Source of the DNA: Pseudomonas denitrificans (nom. rej.)
GTDB taxonomy: Bacteria; Pseudomonadota; Gammaproteobacteria; Pseudomonadales; Pseudomonadaceae
NCBI RefSeq assembly: GCF_008807415.1
Contig: NZ_CP043626.1
Span: forward strand, 496,001 to 560,000
Length of the DNA stretch: 64,000 nucleotides
Direction of reading: 5' to 3'
Under the pieces are notes generated by a model, which saw only the letters and a program-made list of their open reading frames with translations, made no database searches and was not told where the DNA came from. A program made the translations under genes and the position numbers. This document shows positions 8,466-16,289 of the stretch, in pieces (the stretch's first letter is position 1; every line of letters starts with the position of its first letter).

Positions 8466-9143
8466 TCAGGCTGCGTAGAAGTAGCCGCGCCCGCGCAGGG
8501 CGAGGATGCGCGGGCGGCCGTCGGGGTGGCTGCCGAGCTTCTTGCGCAGGTTGCTGACGTGCATGTCCAGGCTGCGGTCGTACAGGGTCAGCTTGCGGCC
8601 CAGCGCGAGCTGCGCCAGCGCCTGCTTGTCCAGTGGTTCGCCCGGCTGGCGCAGCAGGGCTTCGAGGATGCGGCTCTCGGAGAGGGTCAGGCTGATTTCT
8701 TCGGCACCGATGGTGGCCACGCCGCGCGACAGGTTCAGCGCCAGGTCGCCCAGTTCCAGTTGCGCGGCGGGTTGTGCCGGGTGGCTGCGGCGCAGTACGG
8801 CGCGCAGGCGGGCGGTCAGCTCGCGGGGGTCGCAGGGCTTGGCCAGGTAGTCGTCGGCGCCCAGCTCCAGGCCGAGGATGCGGTCCAGCGGCTCGCCGCG
8901 GGCGGAGAGCATCAGCACCGGCAGGTCCGGATGGTCGCTGCGCAGCGACTTGAGCAGTTCCAGGCCGCTGCCGTCGGGCAGCATGACATCGAGCACGACC
9001 GCGTCCGGCGCACGGCTGCCCAGCGCGGCGCGGGCCTGCGCGCCATCGTGGGCGGCGCGGATGCTGAAACCTTCCTGGGTCAACCAGGTGGTCAGCAGTT
9101 CGCAGAGTTCGACGTCGTCGTCGATCAGCAGCAGTTCACTCAT
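8466..9143 (-). CDS. CpxR-like OmpR-family response regulator
   Basis: 225 residues from the ATG at 9143 (MSELLLIDDD); longer readings add an unlikely Ala-rich tail. Receiver domain: acidic pair D-D-D at ~8-10, phospho-acceptor in V-V-L-D-V-M-L-P-D-G (Asp ~52), K in L-A-K-P-C-D-P-R. Winged-helix OmpR domain at ~130-225 ending R-G-R-G-Y-F-Y-A-A. It heads a minus-strand cluster with the CpxP-like protein, kinase and HATPase-like protein. Likely regulates envelope-stress genes including the neighbouring LTxxQ gene. Confidence 0.9.
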   Translation of the reverse strand: MSELLLIDDDVELCELLTTWLTQEGFSIRAAHDGAQARAALGSRAPDAVVLDVMLPDGSGLELLKSLRSDHPDLPVLMLSARGEPLDRILGLELGADDYLAKPCDPRELTARLRAVLRRSHPAQPAAQLELGDLALNLSRGVATIGAEEISLTLSESRILEALLRQPGEPLDKQALAQLALGRKLTLYDRSLDMHVSNLRKKLGSHPDGRPRILALRGRGYFYAA

Positions 9144-9156
9144 GAAGAGGCTTCTT

Positions 9157-9579
9157 TCAGTTGATCCATTCGCGGCGCGAGCGGCGGCGGCCACGGCTCA
9201 GCATGCCCAGGATGAACGCCAGCAGGGCGGTGCCGGCACCGGCCACGTACCAGGTCTGCTGCTCGCTGAGCAGGCGCGGCGGCTGGTTGGCCTGGGCCTC
9301 GCGCAGTTGCAGCTTCAGGCGCTGGTTTTCCTGGGTGAGGCGGGCGATGCGGGCTTCATCCTGGCTGTTATCCTGCTGTGCCGGTTGCGCGGCCAGTTGC
9401 GCGGCCAGTTCGGCGCGCTGCCGTTCACTGTCGGCCAGGCGCTGCTCCAGTTCAGGATTGGCGGCCGGCGGTTGAGCTGTTGCCTGGACAGCGCCTTGCG
9501 CCGGTTGCTCCGTGACGGGCTCTTCGGCGAGGGCGGGCAGCGGCAGGGCGAGGCAGGCGAGCAGGGGCAAACGGCGCAT
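9157..9579 (-). CDS. Secreted coiled-coil protein with C-terminal membrane anchor
   Basis: 140 residues: signal peptide (MRRLPLLACLALPLPALA), a Gln/Ala-rich linker, a coiled coil (~45-95, E-Q-R-L-A-D-S-E-R-Q-R-A... to L-R-E-A-Q), a hydrophobic helix (W-Y-V-A-G-A-G-T-A-L-L-A-F-I-L-G-M-L) and a strongly basic tail R-G-R-R-R-S-R-R. The layout is that of the C-terminal half of YgiM-type SH3/coiled-coil/anchor proteins, but the SH3 domain is missing. It ends 13 bp before the response-regulator start and is probably co-transcribed with it. Function unknown. Confidence 0.75.
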   Translation of the reverse strand: MRRLPLLACLALPLPALAEEPVTEQPAQGAVQATAQPPAANPELEQRLADSERQRAELAAQLAAQPAQQDNSQDEARIARLTQENQRLKLQLREAQANQPPRLLSEQQTWYVAGAGTALLAFILGMLSRGRRRSRREWIN

Positions 9580-9686
9580 CGGGACTCCTTGTTCGATGAT
9601 GTGCCGCCGTCCATGGCCATCCCGGCGCAGTCCGGCTGCGATGCCCCGTGGCGCTCCGTGCCTCGGGGTGCAACGCTCGCGCGCTG

Positions 9687-9986
9687 TTAGGGCAGGACTT
9701 TCTTGAACGGCTTGACCACGACTTCGGCGTAGACGCCGGCGGCGCGGTACGGATCGGCGTCGGCCCAGGTCTGGGCGGCGGTCAGCGAGTCGAACTCGGC
9801 GACGATCAGGCTGCCGGTGAAGCCGGCGGCGCCCGGGTCGTTGCTGTCGATGGCCGGGTGCGGGCCGGCCAGCACCAGGCGGCCTTCTTCCTTCAGCTGC
9901 TCCAGGCGTGCGATGTGCGCGGGACGGGCGGCCAGGCGGCGTTCTTGGGAAGCGGTGATATCACGGGCAATGATCGCGTAGAGCAT
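9687..9986 (-). CDS. yciI: YciI family protein
   Basis: 99 residues from the ATG at 9986, preceded by AAGGA. The ferredoxin-like YciI pattern is clear: M-L-Y-A-I-I-A-R-D at the start, [28 protein letters not shown] and a DP-Y-x-x-A-G-V-Y end. A conserved His and Asp form a putative active site in the family, but the substrate is unknown. Its start codon follows the ispZ stop codon by one base, so the two are translationally coupled; yciB-yciI pairing is common in proteobacteria. Confidence 0.9.
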   Translation of the reverse strand: MLYAIIARDITASQERRLAARPAHIARLEQLKEEGRLVLAGPHPAIDSNDPGAAGFTGSLIVAEFDSLTAAQTWADADPYRAAGVYAEVVVKPFKKVLP

Positions 9987-9987
9987 G

Positions 9988-10581
9988 TCAGTCCTTGGGT
10001 TTTTCGCCGGTAGGCTCATCGTGCATGTGGCGGGCCAGGAATACGCCCTGGCCGATCAGGAACAGCAGGGTCATGCCCAGGCTGCCGAACACCTTGAAGT
10101 CCACCCAGTAGTCCTGGAAGGTGAAGGCGACGAACAGCTGGACACAGCCGCAGATCAGGAAGAACAGCACCCAGGCGACGTTCAGTTTCGCCCAGAGGGT
10201 ATCGGTCAGGTGTACCGCATGGCCCATGATGCGCTGGATCAGCGGCTGGCCGCCAATGAAGTGACTGCCGGCGAAAGCCAGGGCGAAGAGCCAGTTCACC
10301 ACCGGCGCCTTCCACTTGAGGAAGGTTTCGCTGTGGAAGGCCAGGGTCATGCCGCCGAACACCAGGCACGCGGCGAGCGTCACCCACTGGCCCTTGTCCA
10401 GCTTGCGCTGCTTGATCAGCAGGGCGCCGTAGACCACCACGGAGGCGACGATCAGCACGGCCGTGGCGCTGTAGATCCCGCCGACCGAGAAGCTCTGGCC
10501 GGCGAGTTCGACGTTGCGCGGGTCGAGCTTGTAAACGATGAAGAAGAGGATGAGGGGAATGAAATCGATGAATTGCTTCAT
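9988..10581 (-). CDS. yciB: Inner membrane septation protein A (YciB/IspZ)
   Basis: 197 residues, five to six transmembrane helices, beginning [14 protein letters not shown] at the ATG at 10581; the frame extends upstream but only this start fits the family. It shows the family stretches [19 protein letters not shown] and L-W-x-K-L-N-V-A-W. YciB is involved in envelope synthesis at the division site; intracellular septation was the original Shigella phenotype. Operon with yciI. Confidence 0.93.
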   Translation of the reverse strand: MKQFIDFIPLILFFIVYKLDPRNVELAGQSFSVGGIYSATAVLIVASVVVYGALLIKQRKLDKGQWVTLAACLVFGGMTLAFHSETFLKWKAPVVNWLFALAFAGSHFIGGQPLIQRIMGHAVHLTDTLWAKLNVAWVLFFLICGCVQLFVAFTFQDYWVDFKVFGSLGMTLLFLIGQGVFLARHMHDEPTGEKPKD

Positions 10582-10781
10582 TACGGCAGCCAGAGCCCAG
10601 TAGAGCCGGCATAATACCAACCTGCGGATGAACTGAAAGAGCCATCCGCCCAACGCTGCGTCAGATCATGGTTTCAATGCGTTGCCGCGGGAGCGTTGGC
10701 ACAGAAGCGTCTATACAGAAAGCTATCCCGACACAAAGCTGTCCTGACACAAAGCCACCCCCTGCATTCCCTGGAAGCCCC

Positions 10782-11657
10782 ATGCGAGTCGATCTGCACT
10801 GCCACAGCACCGCGTCCGACGGACAGCTCAGCCCGACGGCCCTGCTCGAGCGTGCCCATGGGCGCGGCGTGCGCGTACTGGCGCTGACCGACCACGATAC
10901 CCTGGACGGCCTGCCCGAGGCGCGCCGTGCCGCGCAGGCGCTGGGCATGGAGCTGGTGGACGGCGTCGAAGTGTCCTGCACCTGGGGCGGGGCGACCATT
11001 CACGTGCTCGGCTACGGCTTCGACGTGACGGCCGAACCGCTGGTAAAGGCGCTGGACGACCTGCACCGCGCCCGCTGGACTCGCGCCGAGGAAATCGGCC
11101 GGCGCCTGGAAGCCAAGGGCATGCCCGGCGCCTTCGAGGGCGCGCGGGCGATTCAGGCCGAACTGGGCGACAGCGAAAATGCCCCGGCGCGCCCGCACTT
11201 CGCCGAGTTCCTGCTGCGTCAGGGCTACGTCAAGGACCGCGCCGAGGCCTTCCGCAAGTGGCTGGGCGCCGGCAAGCTGGGCGACGTCAAACAGCACTGG
11301 CCGAGCCTCGCCGACGCCGTCGGCACGCTGCGCGCGGCGGGCGCCTGGATCAGCCTGGCGCACCCCTACCAGTACGATTTCACCCGCACCAAGCGGCGCA
11401 AGCTGGTGGCCGACTTCATCGCCGCCGGCGGTCATGCGCTGGAAGTCTGCAACGGCCCGCAGCCGGCCGAGCAGGTCGGCGTGCTGAGCATCCTCGCCCG
11501 CGAATTCGGCTTGATGGTCACCGCCGGCAGCGACTTCCACGGCCCCAGCGACTGGTCGGAGCTGGGCCTTTACCGGAGCGTGCCGGAAGACCTGGTGCCG
11601 CTCTGGCCGCGCTTTGCCAGCGCCGAGAACGCCATCGGGATCAAGGAGACTCCATGA
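10782..11657 (+). CDS. PHP-domain 5'-3' exonuclease/phosphoesterase (RnaAM/YciV family)
   Basis: 291 residues from the ATG at 10782. PHP metal motifs are intact: M-R-V-D-L-H-C-H-S at the start, L-A-L-T-D-H-D-T (~38-45), E-V-S-C near 66, H-P at ~190 (A-H-P-Y-Q-Y-D) and the final G-S-D-F-H. RnaAM/YciV (formerly TrpH) removes short 5' oligonucleotides and acts on pAp and 5S/16S/23S rRNA 5' ends. Its last codons overlap the ATG of yciO by four bases, indicating coupling. Confidence 0.88.
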   Translation: MRVDLHCHSTASDGQLSPTALLERAHGRGVRVLALTDHDTLDGLPEARRAAQALGMELVDGVEVSCTWGGATIHVLGYGFDVTAEPLVKALDDLHRARWTRAEEIGRRLEAKGMPGAFEGARAIQAELGDSENAPARPHFAEFLLRQGYVKDRAEAFRKWLGAGKLGDVKQHWPSLADAVGTLRAAGAWISLAHPYQYDFTRTKRRKLVADFIAAGGHALEVCNGPQPAEQVGVLSILAREFGLMVTAGSDFHGPSDWSELGLYRSVPEDLVPLWPRFASAENAIGIKETP

Positions 11658-12282
11658 GCCAGTTCTTTCAGATCCATCCGGAAAATCCCCAGGCGCGCCT
11701 GATCAAGCAGGCGGTGGAGATCGTCCGGCAGGGGGGGTGATCGCCTATCCCACCGACTCCTCCTACGCGCTGGGCTGCCGCATCGGTGAGAAATCCGCGG
11801 TGGAGCGCATCCGCCACATCCGCCGGCTCGACGACAAGCACAACTTCACCCTGGTCTGCCGCGACCTGTCCGAGCTGGGCCTCTACGCGAAGGTCGACAC
11901 CGGCCTGTTCCGCCTGCTCAAGGCGCACACGCCCGGCCCCTACACCTTCATCCTCAACGCCACCCGCGAAGTGCCGCGCATGCTGCTGCATCCCAAACGC
12001 CGCACCATCGGCCTGCGCGTGCCGGCCTGCCCAATCGCCCTGGCGCTGCTGGAGGAACTGGGTGAGCCGCTGATGAGCGTCAGCCTGATCCTGCCCGGTG
12101 AGAGCGAGCCGCTGAACGATCCGTACGAGATGCGCGATTCGCTGGAGCACCTGGTCGACCTGATCATCGACGGCGGTTTCGGCGGCGGCGAGGCCTCCAC
12201 CGTGATCGCCCTGACCGACGAAGACCCGGTGGTCGTGCGCGTCGGCTGCGGCGACCCGGAACCCTTCATGGTCAACGCCTGA
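11654..12282 (+). pseudogene. yciO: YciO/Sua5-family threonylcarbamoyl-AMP synthase-like protein, frameshifted
   Basis: Translation from ATG 11654 reads M-S-Q-F-F-Q-I-H-P-E-N-P... and stops after ...V-E-I-V-R-Q-G-G at a TGA (11738-11740). The rest, V-I-A-Y-P-T-D-S-S-Y-A-L-G-C... to the TAG/TGA at 12282, lies one frame over. The break is in a run of seven G (11731-11737); eight would join both parts into a normal ~209-residue YciO (K-R/S-x-R motifs include L-D-D-K-H-N-F-T and R-R-T-I-G-L-R-V-P). The family binds double-stranded RNA and ATP. Either a sequencing deletion or a real inactivation; the remainder shows no other decay. Confidence 0.85.
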
Positions 12283-12343
12283 ACACGCCCTGCGTGCTGG
12301 CTATACTCCCTCGTCCCATCGCCGAACCCGCGAGGTTGACCGC

Positions 12344-13558
12344 TTGACCAGCGTCGAATCCCTGCGCCGTGTGCTGTCCGGCATGCGCCCCACCGGGCGC
12401 CTGCACCTGGGGCATTACCACGGTGTGCTGCAGAGCTGGGTGAAACTGCAGCACGAGTACGAATGCTACTTCTCCATCGTCGACTGGCATGCGCTGACCA
12501 CCGAGTACGACGAGACCGCCAGCATCCGCCAGCACGTGCGCGACATGGCCATCGACTGGCTGGCAGTGGGCGTCAGCCCCAGCGCCGCGACTATGTTCAT
12601 CCAGTCCCAGGTGCCCGAGCACGCCGAGCTGAACCTGCTGCTGTCGATGATCTGCCCGCTGTCCTGGCTGGAACGTGTGCCGACCTACAAGGAGCTGCAG
12701 GAAAAGCTGGTCCACAAGGACCTCTCCACCTTCGGCTTCCTCGGCTACCCGCTGTTGCAGGCCGCTGACATCCTGATCTACCGCGCCGGCCTGGTGCCGG
12801 TGGGCTCGGATCAGTTTGCCCACGTCGAGTTCACCCGCGAGATCGCCCGCCGCTTCAACCATCTTTATGGCGGCGAGGTGGACTTCGAAGACCGCGCCCA
12901 GACTGCCATCGCTCGCCTGGGCAAGAAGACCGGCAAGCTCTACAGCAGCCTGCGCCGCGCCTGGCAGGAACAGGGTGACGCCGAGGCGCTGGAGACCGCC
13001 CGTGCGCTGCTCATGGAGCAGCAGAGCCTGACCCTGGGCGACCGTGACCGGCTGTTCGGTTACCTCGAAGGCACCAGTCGCATGCTGCTGCCCGAGCCGC
13101 AGACCCTCACCAGCCACGCGCCGAAGATGCCGGGGCTGGACGGGCAGAAGATGTCCAAGTCGCACCACAACACCATTGCCCTGCGCGACAGCCCGGCGGT
13201 GGTCGAGGAAAAGATCGCGCGCATGCCCACCGACCCCGCGCGCGTGCACCGCCGCGATCCGGGCGACCCGGAGCGCTGCCCGGTATGGCAGTGGCACCTG
13301 ATCTACTCCGACGAGAGTTGCCGCCAGTGGGTGCAGGAAGGTTGCCGCAGCGCCGGGATCGGCTGCCTGGACTGCAAGCGGCCGGTGATCGAGTCGATCC
13401 TCCACGAACTGGCGCCGATCCAGGAGCGCGCGCTGGACTACGAGGACAATCCCGAACTGGTGCGCAGCATCCTCGCCGAAGGCGCCGAGCGCGCCCGCGA
13501 GGCCGCGCGGGAGACGCTGGTGGAAGTGCGGCATGCGATGGGGCTGTCCTACCGCTGA
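12344..13558 (+). CDS. trpS: Tryptophanyl-tRNA synthetase
   Basis: 404 residues from a TTG at 12344 with GAGG eight bases upstream; the next in-frame ATG would remove the first strand. Class I signature motifs are intact: R-P-T-G-R-L-H-L-G-H-Y-H-G (HIGH-like, ~13-25) and D-G-Q-K-M-S-K-S-H (KMSKS, ~265-273). G-S-D-Q-x-x-H-V and the D-x-x-I-Y-R segments of the tryptophan pocket are present. It charges tRNA-Trp with tryptophan. It appears monocistronic, following yciO by about 60 bp and followed by a repeat-filled gap. Confidence 0.93.
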   Translation: MTSVESLRRVLSGMRPTGRLHLGHYHGVLQSWVKLQHEYECYFSIVDWHALTTEYDETASIRQHVRDMAIDWLAVGVSPSAATMFIQSQVPEHAELNLLLSMICPLSWLERVPTYKELQEKLVHKDLSTFGFLGYPLLQAADILIYRAGLVPVGSDQFAHVEFTREIARRFNHLYGGEVDFEDRAQTAIARLGKKTGKLYSSLRRAWQEQGDAEALETARALLMEQQSLTLGDRDRLFGYLEGTSRMLLPEPQTLTSHAPKMPGLDGQKMSKSHHNTIALRDSPAVVEEKIARMPTDPARVHRRDPGDPERCPVWQWHLIYSDESCRQWVQEGCRSAGIGCLDCKRPVIESILHELAPIQERALDYEDNPELVRSILAEGAERAREAARETLVEVRHAMGLSYR

Positions 13559-13597
13559 CGCGCCATTGCTCTTCGGGTAGTTGGTGCTCGCGGCTCC

Positions 13598-13727
13598 CTC
13601 ACCCCAGCCCTCTCCCAGAGGGAGAGGGGGCCGTCCGTGCCGGCTGACTCCGTGGCTTCAGCCGGCTCCGATCTGTCCCCTCTCCCGCTTGAGGAGCGGG
13701 GCGCGCAGCTAGGGTTAGGGTGAGGGG
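13598..13727. repeat. Inverted pair of CCCTCACCC/CCCTCTCCC repeats
   Basis: CCTCACCCCAGCCCTCTCCC-AGAGGGAGAGGGG at 13598-13630 is followed about 60 bp later by its rough reverse complement ending AGGGTTAGGGTGAGGGG. A single arm of the same family (CCCTCACCCTAGCCCTCTCC-CAGAGGGAGAGGGGAC) lies at 59329-59365 downstream of nrdA. These are dispersed, REP-like palindromes. The 369-base gap between trpS and scpA holds only this and the REP at 13739. Confidence 0.8.
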
Positions 13728-13738
13728 CCTTCGCTCTT

Positions 13739-13822
13739 TGTAGGGGCGGACGTTGTCCGTGATAGGCCCGCATCGCGCCGAAGCCAAGCGCAGACCCCAT
13801 CTCGGACAGAGCCCGCTCCTAC
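13739..13822. repeat. REP-like inverted pair (GTAGGGGCGGAC...)
   Basis: TGTAGGGGCGGACGTTGTCC-GTGAT faces CGGACAGAGCCCGCTCCTAC about 50 bp away. This is the common Pseudomonas REP (GTAGGAGCGGGCTTTGCCCG-CGA) in the inverted arrangement mobilised by REP-associated transposases. Confidence 0.8.
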
Positions 13823-13927
13823 GCGCAGGCAAACCGCACAGGCCGCAAATCCGCCAAAAGCCCCTCGCGCCGCCGGCAAAAGCAGGGATAATGCCGCCTT
13901 CGAACCCCAGCGCCTGACGAGTGGCCG

Positions 13928-14944
13928 ATGAGTGACCTGACCGAGCCGGAAGCCCCCGCCGCCGCCCCTGAATACCAGGTGCCGGTGCAGCTGGCGCTCG
14001 TCTACGGCGAGGCCCTGACGGAGATGCCGCAGGACCTGTACATCCCGCCGGACGCCCTGGAGGTCTTCCTCGAAGCCTTCGAAGGCCCGCTCGACCTGCT
14101 GCTCTACCTGATCCGCAAGCAGAACATCAACATCCTGGACATCCCCGTGGCGGAAATCACCCGCCAGTACATGGGCTACGTCGAACTGATGAAATCGGTG
14201 CGCCTGGAGCTGGCTGCCGAGTACCTGGTGATGGCCGCCATGCTCGCCGAGATCAAGTCGCGCATGCTGCTGCCGCGCTCGGCCGAGGCCGAGGAAGAAG
14301 AGGAAGACCCGCGCGCTGAACTGATTCGCCGCCTGCAGGAGTACGAACGCTTCAAGAAGGCCGCCGAGGACCTCGACGACCTGCCGCGCCTGGGCCGCGA
14401 CTACGTGGTGCCCACTGTCGCCGCGCCGGATGCGCGGGCGCGCCGGCTGCTGCCGGAAGTGGACATGCAGGAACTGATGCTGTGCATGGCCGAGGTGCTG
14501 CGCCGCGCCGACCTGTTCGAAAGTCACCAGGTCACCCGCGAGATGCTCTCCACCCGCGAGCGCATGACCGAAATCCTCGAACGCCTGAAGGGCGAGGGCT
14601 TCGTGCCCTTCATCAGCCTGTTCCGTGTCGAGGAGGGCAAGCTCGGCGTGGTGGTGACCTTCATGGCAGTGCTGGAGCTGGTCAAGGAACAGCTGGTGGA
14701 ACTGGTGCAGAACGAAGCTTTCGCGCCCATCCACGTCCGCGCCCGCACCGAGGTACAGGAAGGCGCCGCGCGCTTCGGGGAAGTGCCGGAAGATGTACTG
14801 GAAGAGGGCGACGAAGACGTCTTCGAACCGCGCGAAGAGCCGCCGGCCGAGCTGACCTTCGAGGACGGCCACTTCGAGGGCCCCGAAGGCGAGTCGGCGC
14901 TTGAGCAGGCCCTGGACGGCGAGCCGGAAGACGAGCCGCTCTGA
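13928..14944 (+). CDS. scpA: Segregation and condensation protein A
   Basis: 338 residues. The ScpA kleisin core begins at about residue 45 with F-E-G-P-L-D-L-L-L-Y-L-I-R-K and continues N-I-x-D-I-P-V-A-E-I-T-x-Q-Y and Y-L-V-M-A-A-M-L-A-E-I-K-S-R-M-L-L-P. A Pro/Ala-rich N-terminal extension and an acidic C-terminal tail (E-D-E-P-L end) make it longer than the usual ~260 residues. ScpA bridges the heads of the SMC dimer and binds ScpB to organise and segregate the chromosome. Operon with scpB 84 bp downstream. Confidence 0.93.
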   Translation: MSDLTEPEAPAAAPEYQVPVQLALVYGEALTEMPQDLYIPPDALEVFLEAFEGPLDLLLYLIRKQNINILDIPVAEITRQYMGYVELMKSVRLELAAEYLVMAAMLAEIKSRMLLPRSAEAEEEEEDPRAELIRRLQEYERFKKAAEDLDDLPRLGRDYVVPTVAAPDARARRLLPEVDMQELMLCMAEVLRRADLFESHQVTREMLSTRERMTEILERLKGEGFVPFISLFRVEEGKLGVVVTFMAVLELVKEQLVELVQNEAFAPIHVRARTEVQEGAARFGEVPEDVLEEGDEDVFEPREEPPAELTFEDGHFEGPEGESALEQALDGEPEDEPL

Positions 14945-15028
14945 TCCGCCAGCGTTGCCCTGGCGCCGCGCTTTGAGTAGCTTTCCCGCCTGAACGGCGA
15001 AACCTTCAACCCCCGACCCGAGCCCCCG

Positions 15029-16087
15029 ATGAATCTCTCCGACCCGCAAGAACTGGCGACCCTGCTCGAAGGCATCCTCCTGGCTGCCGGCAAGCCCATG
15101 TCGCTGGAGCGCCTCGGCGAGCTGTTCGAAGAGGCGGAGCGCCCCGAGCCGCAGCAGTTCCGCGATGCGCTGGCGGTACTGAGCCTGTCCTGTTCCGGGC
15201 GGGCCTTCGAGCTGAAGGAAGTCGCCACCGGTTACCGCCTGCAGGTGCGCGAGAAGTTCGCCTCGTGGGTCGGCCGGCTCTGGGAGGAACGTCCGCAGCG
15301 CTACTCCCGTGCGCTGCTGGAGACCCTGGCGCTGATCGCCTATCGCCAGCCCATCACCCGGGGCGAGATCGAGGAAATCCGTGGCGTTGCGGTGAACACC
15401 CAGATCGTCAAGACGCTGATGGAGCGCGAGTGGATCCGCATCGTCGGCTACCGCGAAGTCCCCGGTCGCCCGGCGATGCTCGCCACCACCCGCACTTTCC
15501 TCGACTACTTCAACCTCAAGAGCCTGGAAGACCTGCCGCCGCTGGCCGAGCTGAAATTGATGGAGCCCGAGCCGCAGCCGATCCTCGAGGACATGGCGCC
15601 AGTGGCGAGCCTGCCGAGCCCCGAGGAATACGACGAGGACTACGTGCCGCCGTCGCTGCAGGCCCTGGCCGACCAGGCCGTGCGCGATGCCGGCGAGGAG
15701 CCGGAGCCCGCGCCGCCGGAGGAGCCGAAGGAGGAGACCAGCTTCCGCAGCCTGCTTGCCGAGCTGGACGAGATGGAACAGGGCCTGAAGACCGACTTCG
15801 ACGACCTGATCGACCGTCCGCCGAGCGACGACGAAGACACCGGCGTGGATGCCGACTTCAGCGGCGTGCACGCGCTGCCGGAGGTCGAGCCGCAGGACGA
15901 AGCCCAAGCGAATGTCCCGCCCGAAACACAAGGCCAGCCCGAAGCGGCAGCCGAGCCTGAAGCGCCCGTGCCGCCGCCGGCCCCCGCGCCGTCCGCGCCC
16001 GCGGAAGACGAATGGGACGAAGAGCGCGCCCTGCGCGAAGCCATGCTCGAGGAAATGGAGTTCAACGCGCGCAATCGCGACCATTGA
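15029..16087 (+). CDS. scpB: Segregation and condensation protein B with long acidic tail
   Basis: 352 residues. Tandem winged helices occupy ~1-170: L-E-G-I-L-L-A-A-G-K-P-M-S-L, Y-S-R-A-L-L-E-T-L-A-L-I-A-Y-R-Q-P-I-T-R and E-I-R-G-V-A-V-N-T. From ~175 on it is an unusually long Asp/Glu/Pro/Ala-rich tail, predicted disordered, roughly doubling the normal ScpB length; shorter versions of such tails are known in Pseudomonas. ScpB dimers bind ScpA in the SMC complex. SMC itself is not in the window. Confidence 0.92.
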   Translation: MNLSDPQELATLLEGILLAAGKPMSLERLGELFEEAERPEPQQFRDALAVLSLSCSGRAFELKEVATGYRLQVREKFASWVGRLWEERPQRYSRALLETLALIAYRQPITRGEIEEIRGVAVNTQIVKTLMEREWIRIVGYREVPGRPAMLATTRTFLDYFNLKSLEDLPPLAELKLMEPEPQPILEDMAPVASLPSPEEYDEDYVPPSLQALADQAVRDAGEEPEPAPPEEPKEETSFRSLLAELDEMEQGLKTDFDDLIDRPPSDDEDTGVDADFSGVHALPEVEPQDEAQANVPPETQGQPEAAAEPEAPVPPPAPAPSAPAEDEWDEERALREAMLEEMEFNARNRDH

Positions 16088-16289
16088 GCCCGGCCTTTGG
16101 CGCATCTGACCGAGGCTTTCCAGCCGTTCGGTGATTGACTTCCGCCCTCGGCGCGACGACCTTATGTGCCGCGTTCGCAAGGCGCTGGCGGCAACACCCG
16201 GGGATGCCGCCCGATCGACCGCCCTGACGACGTCTCTCGACAACAATCCACAGTGGCCTGGCGCGTCGCGCAGGCTGCTGAGTACCCAT

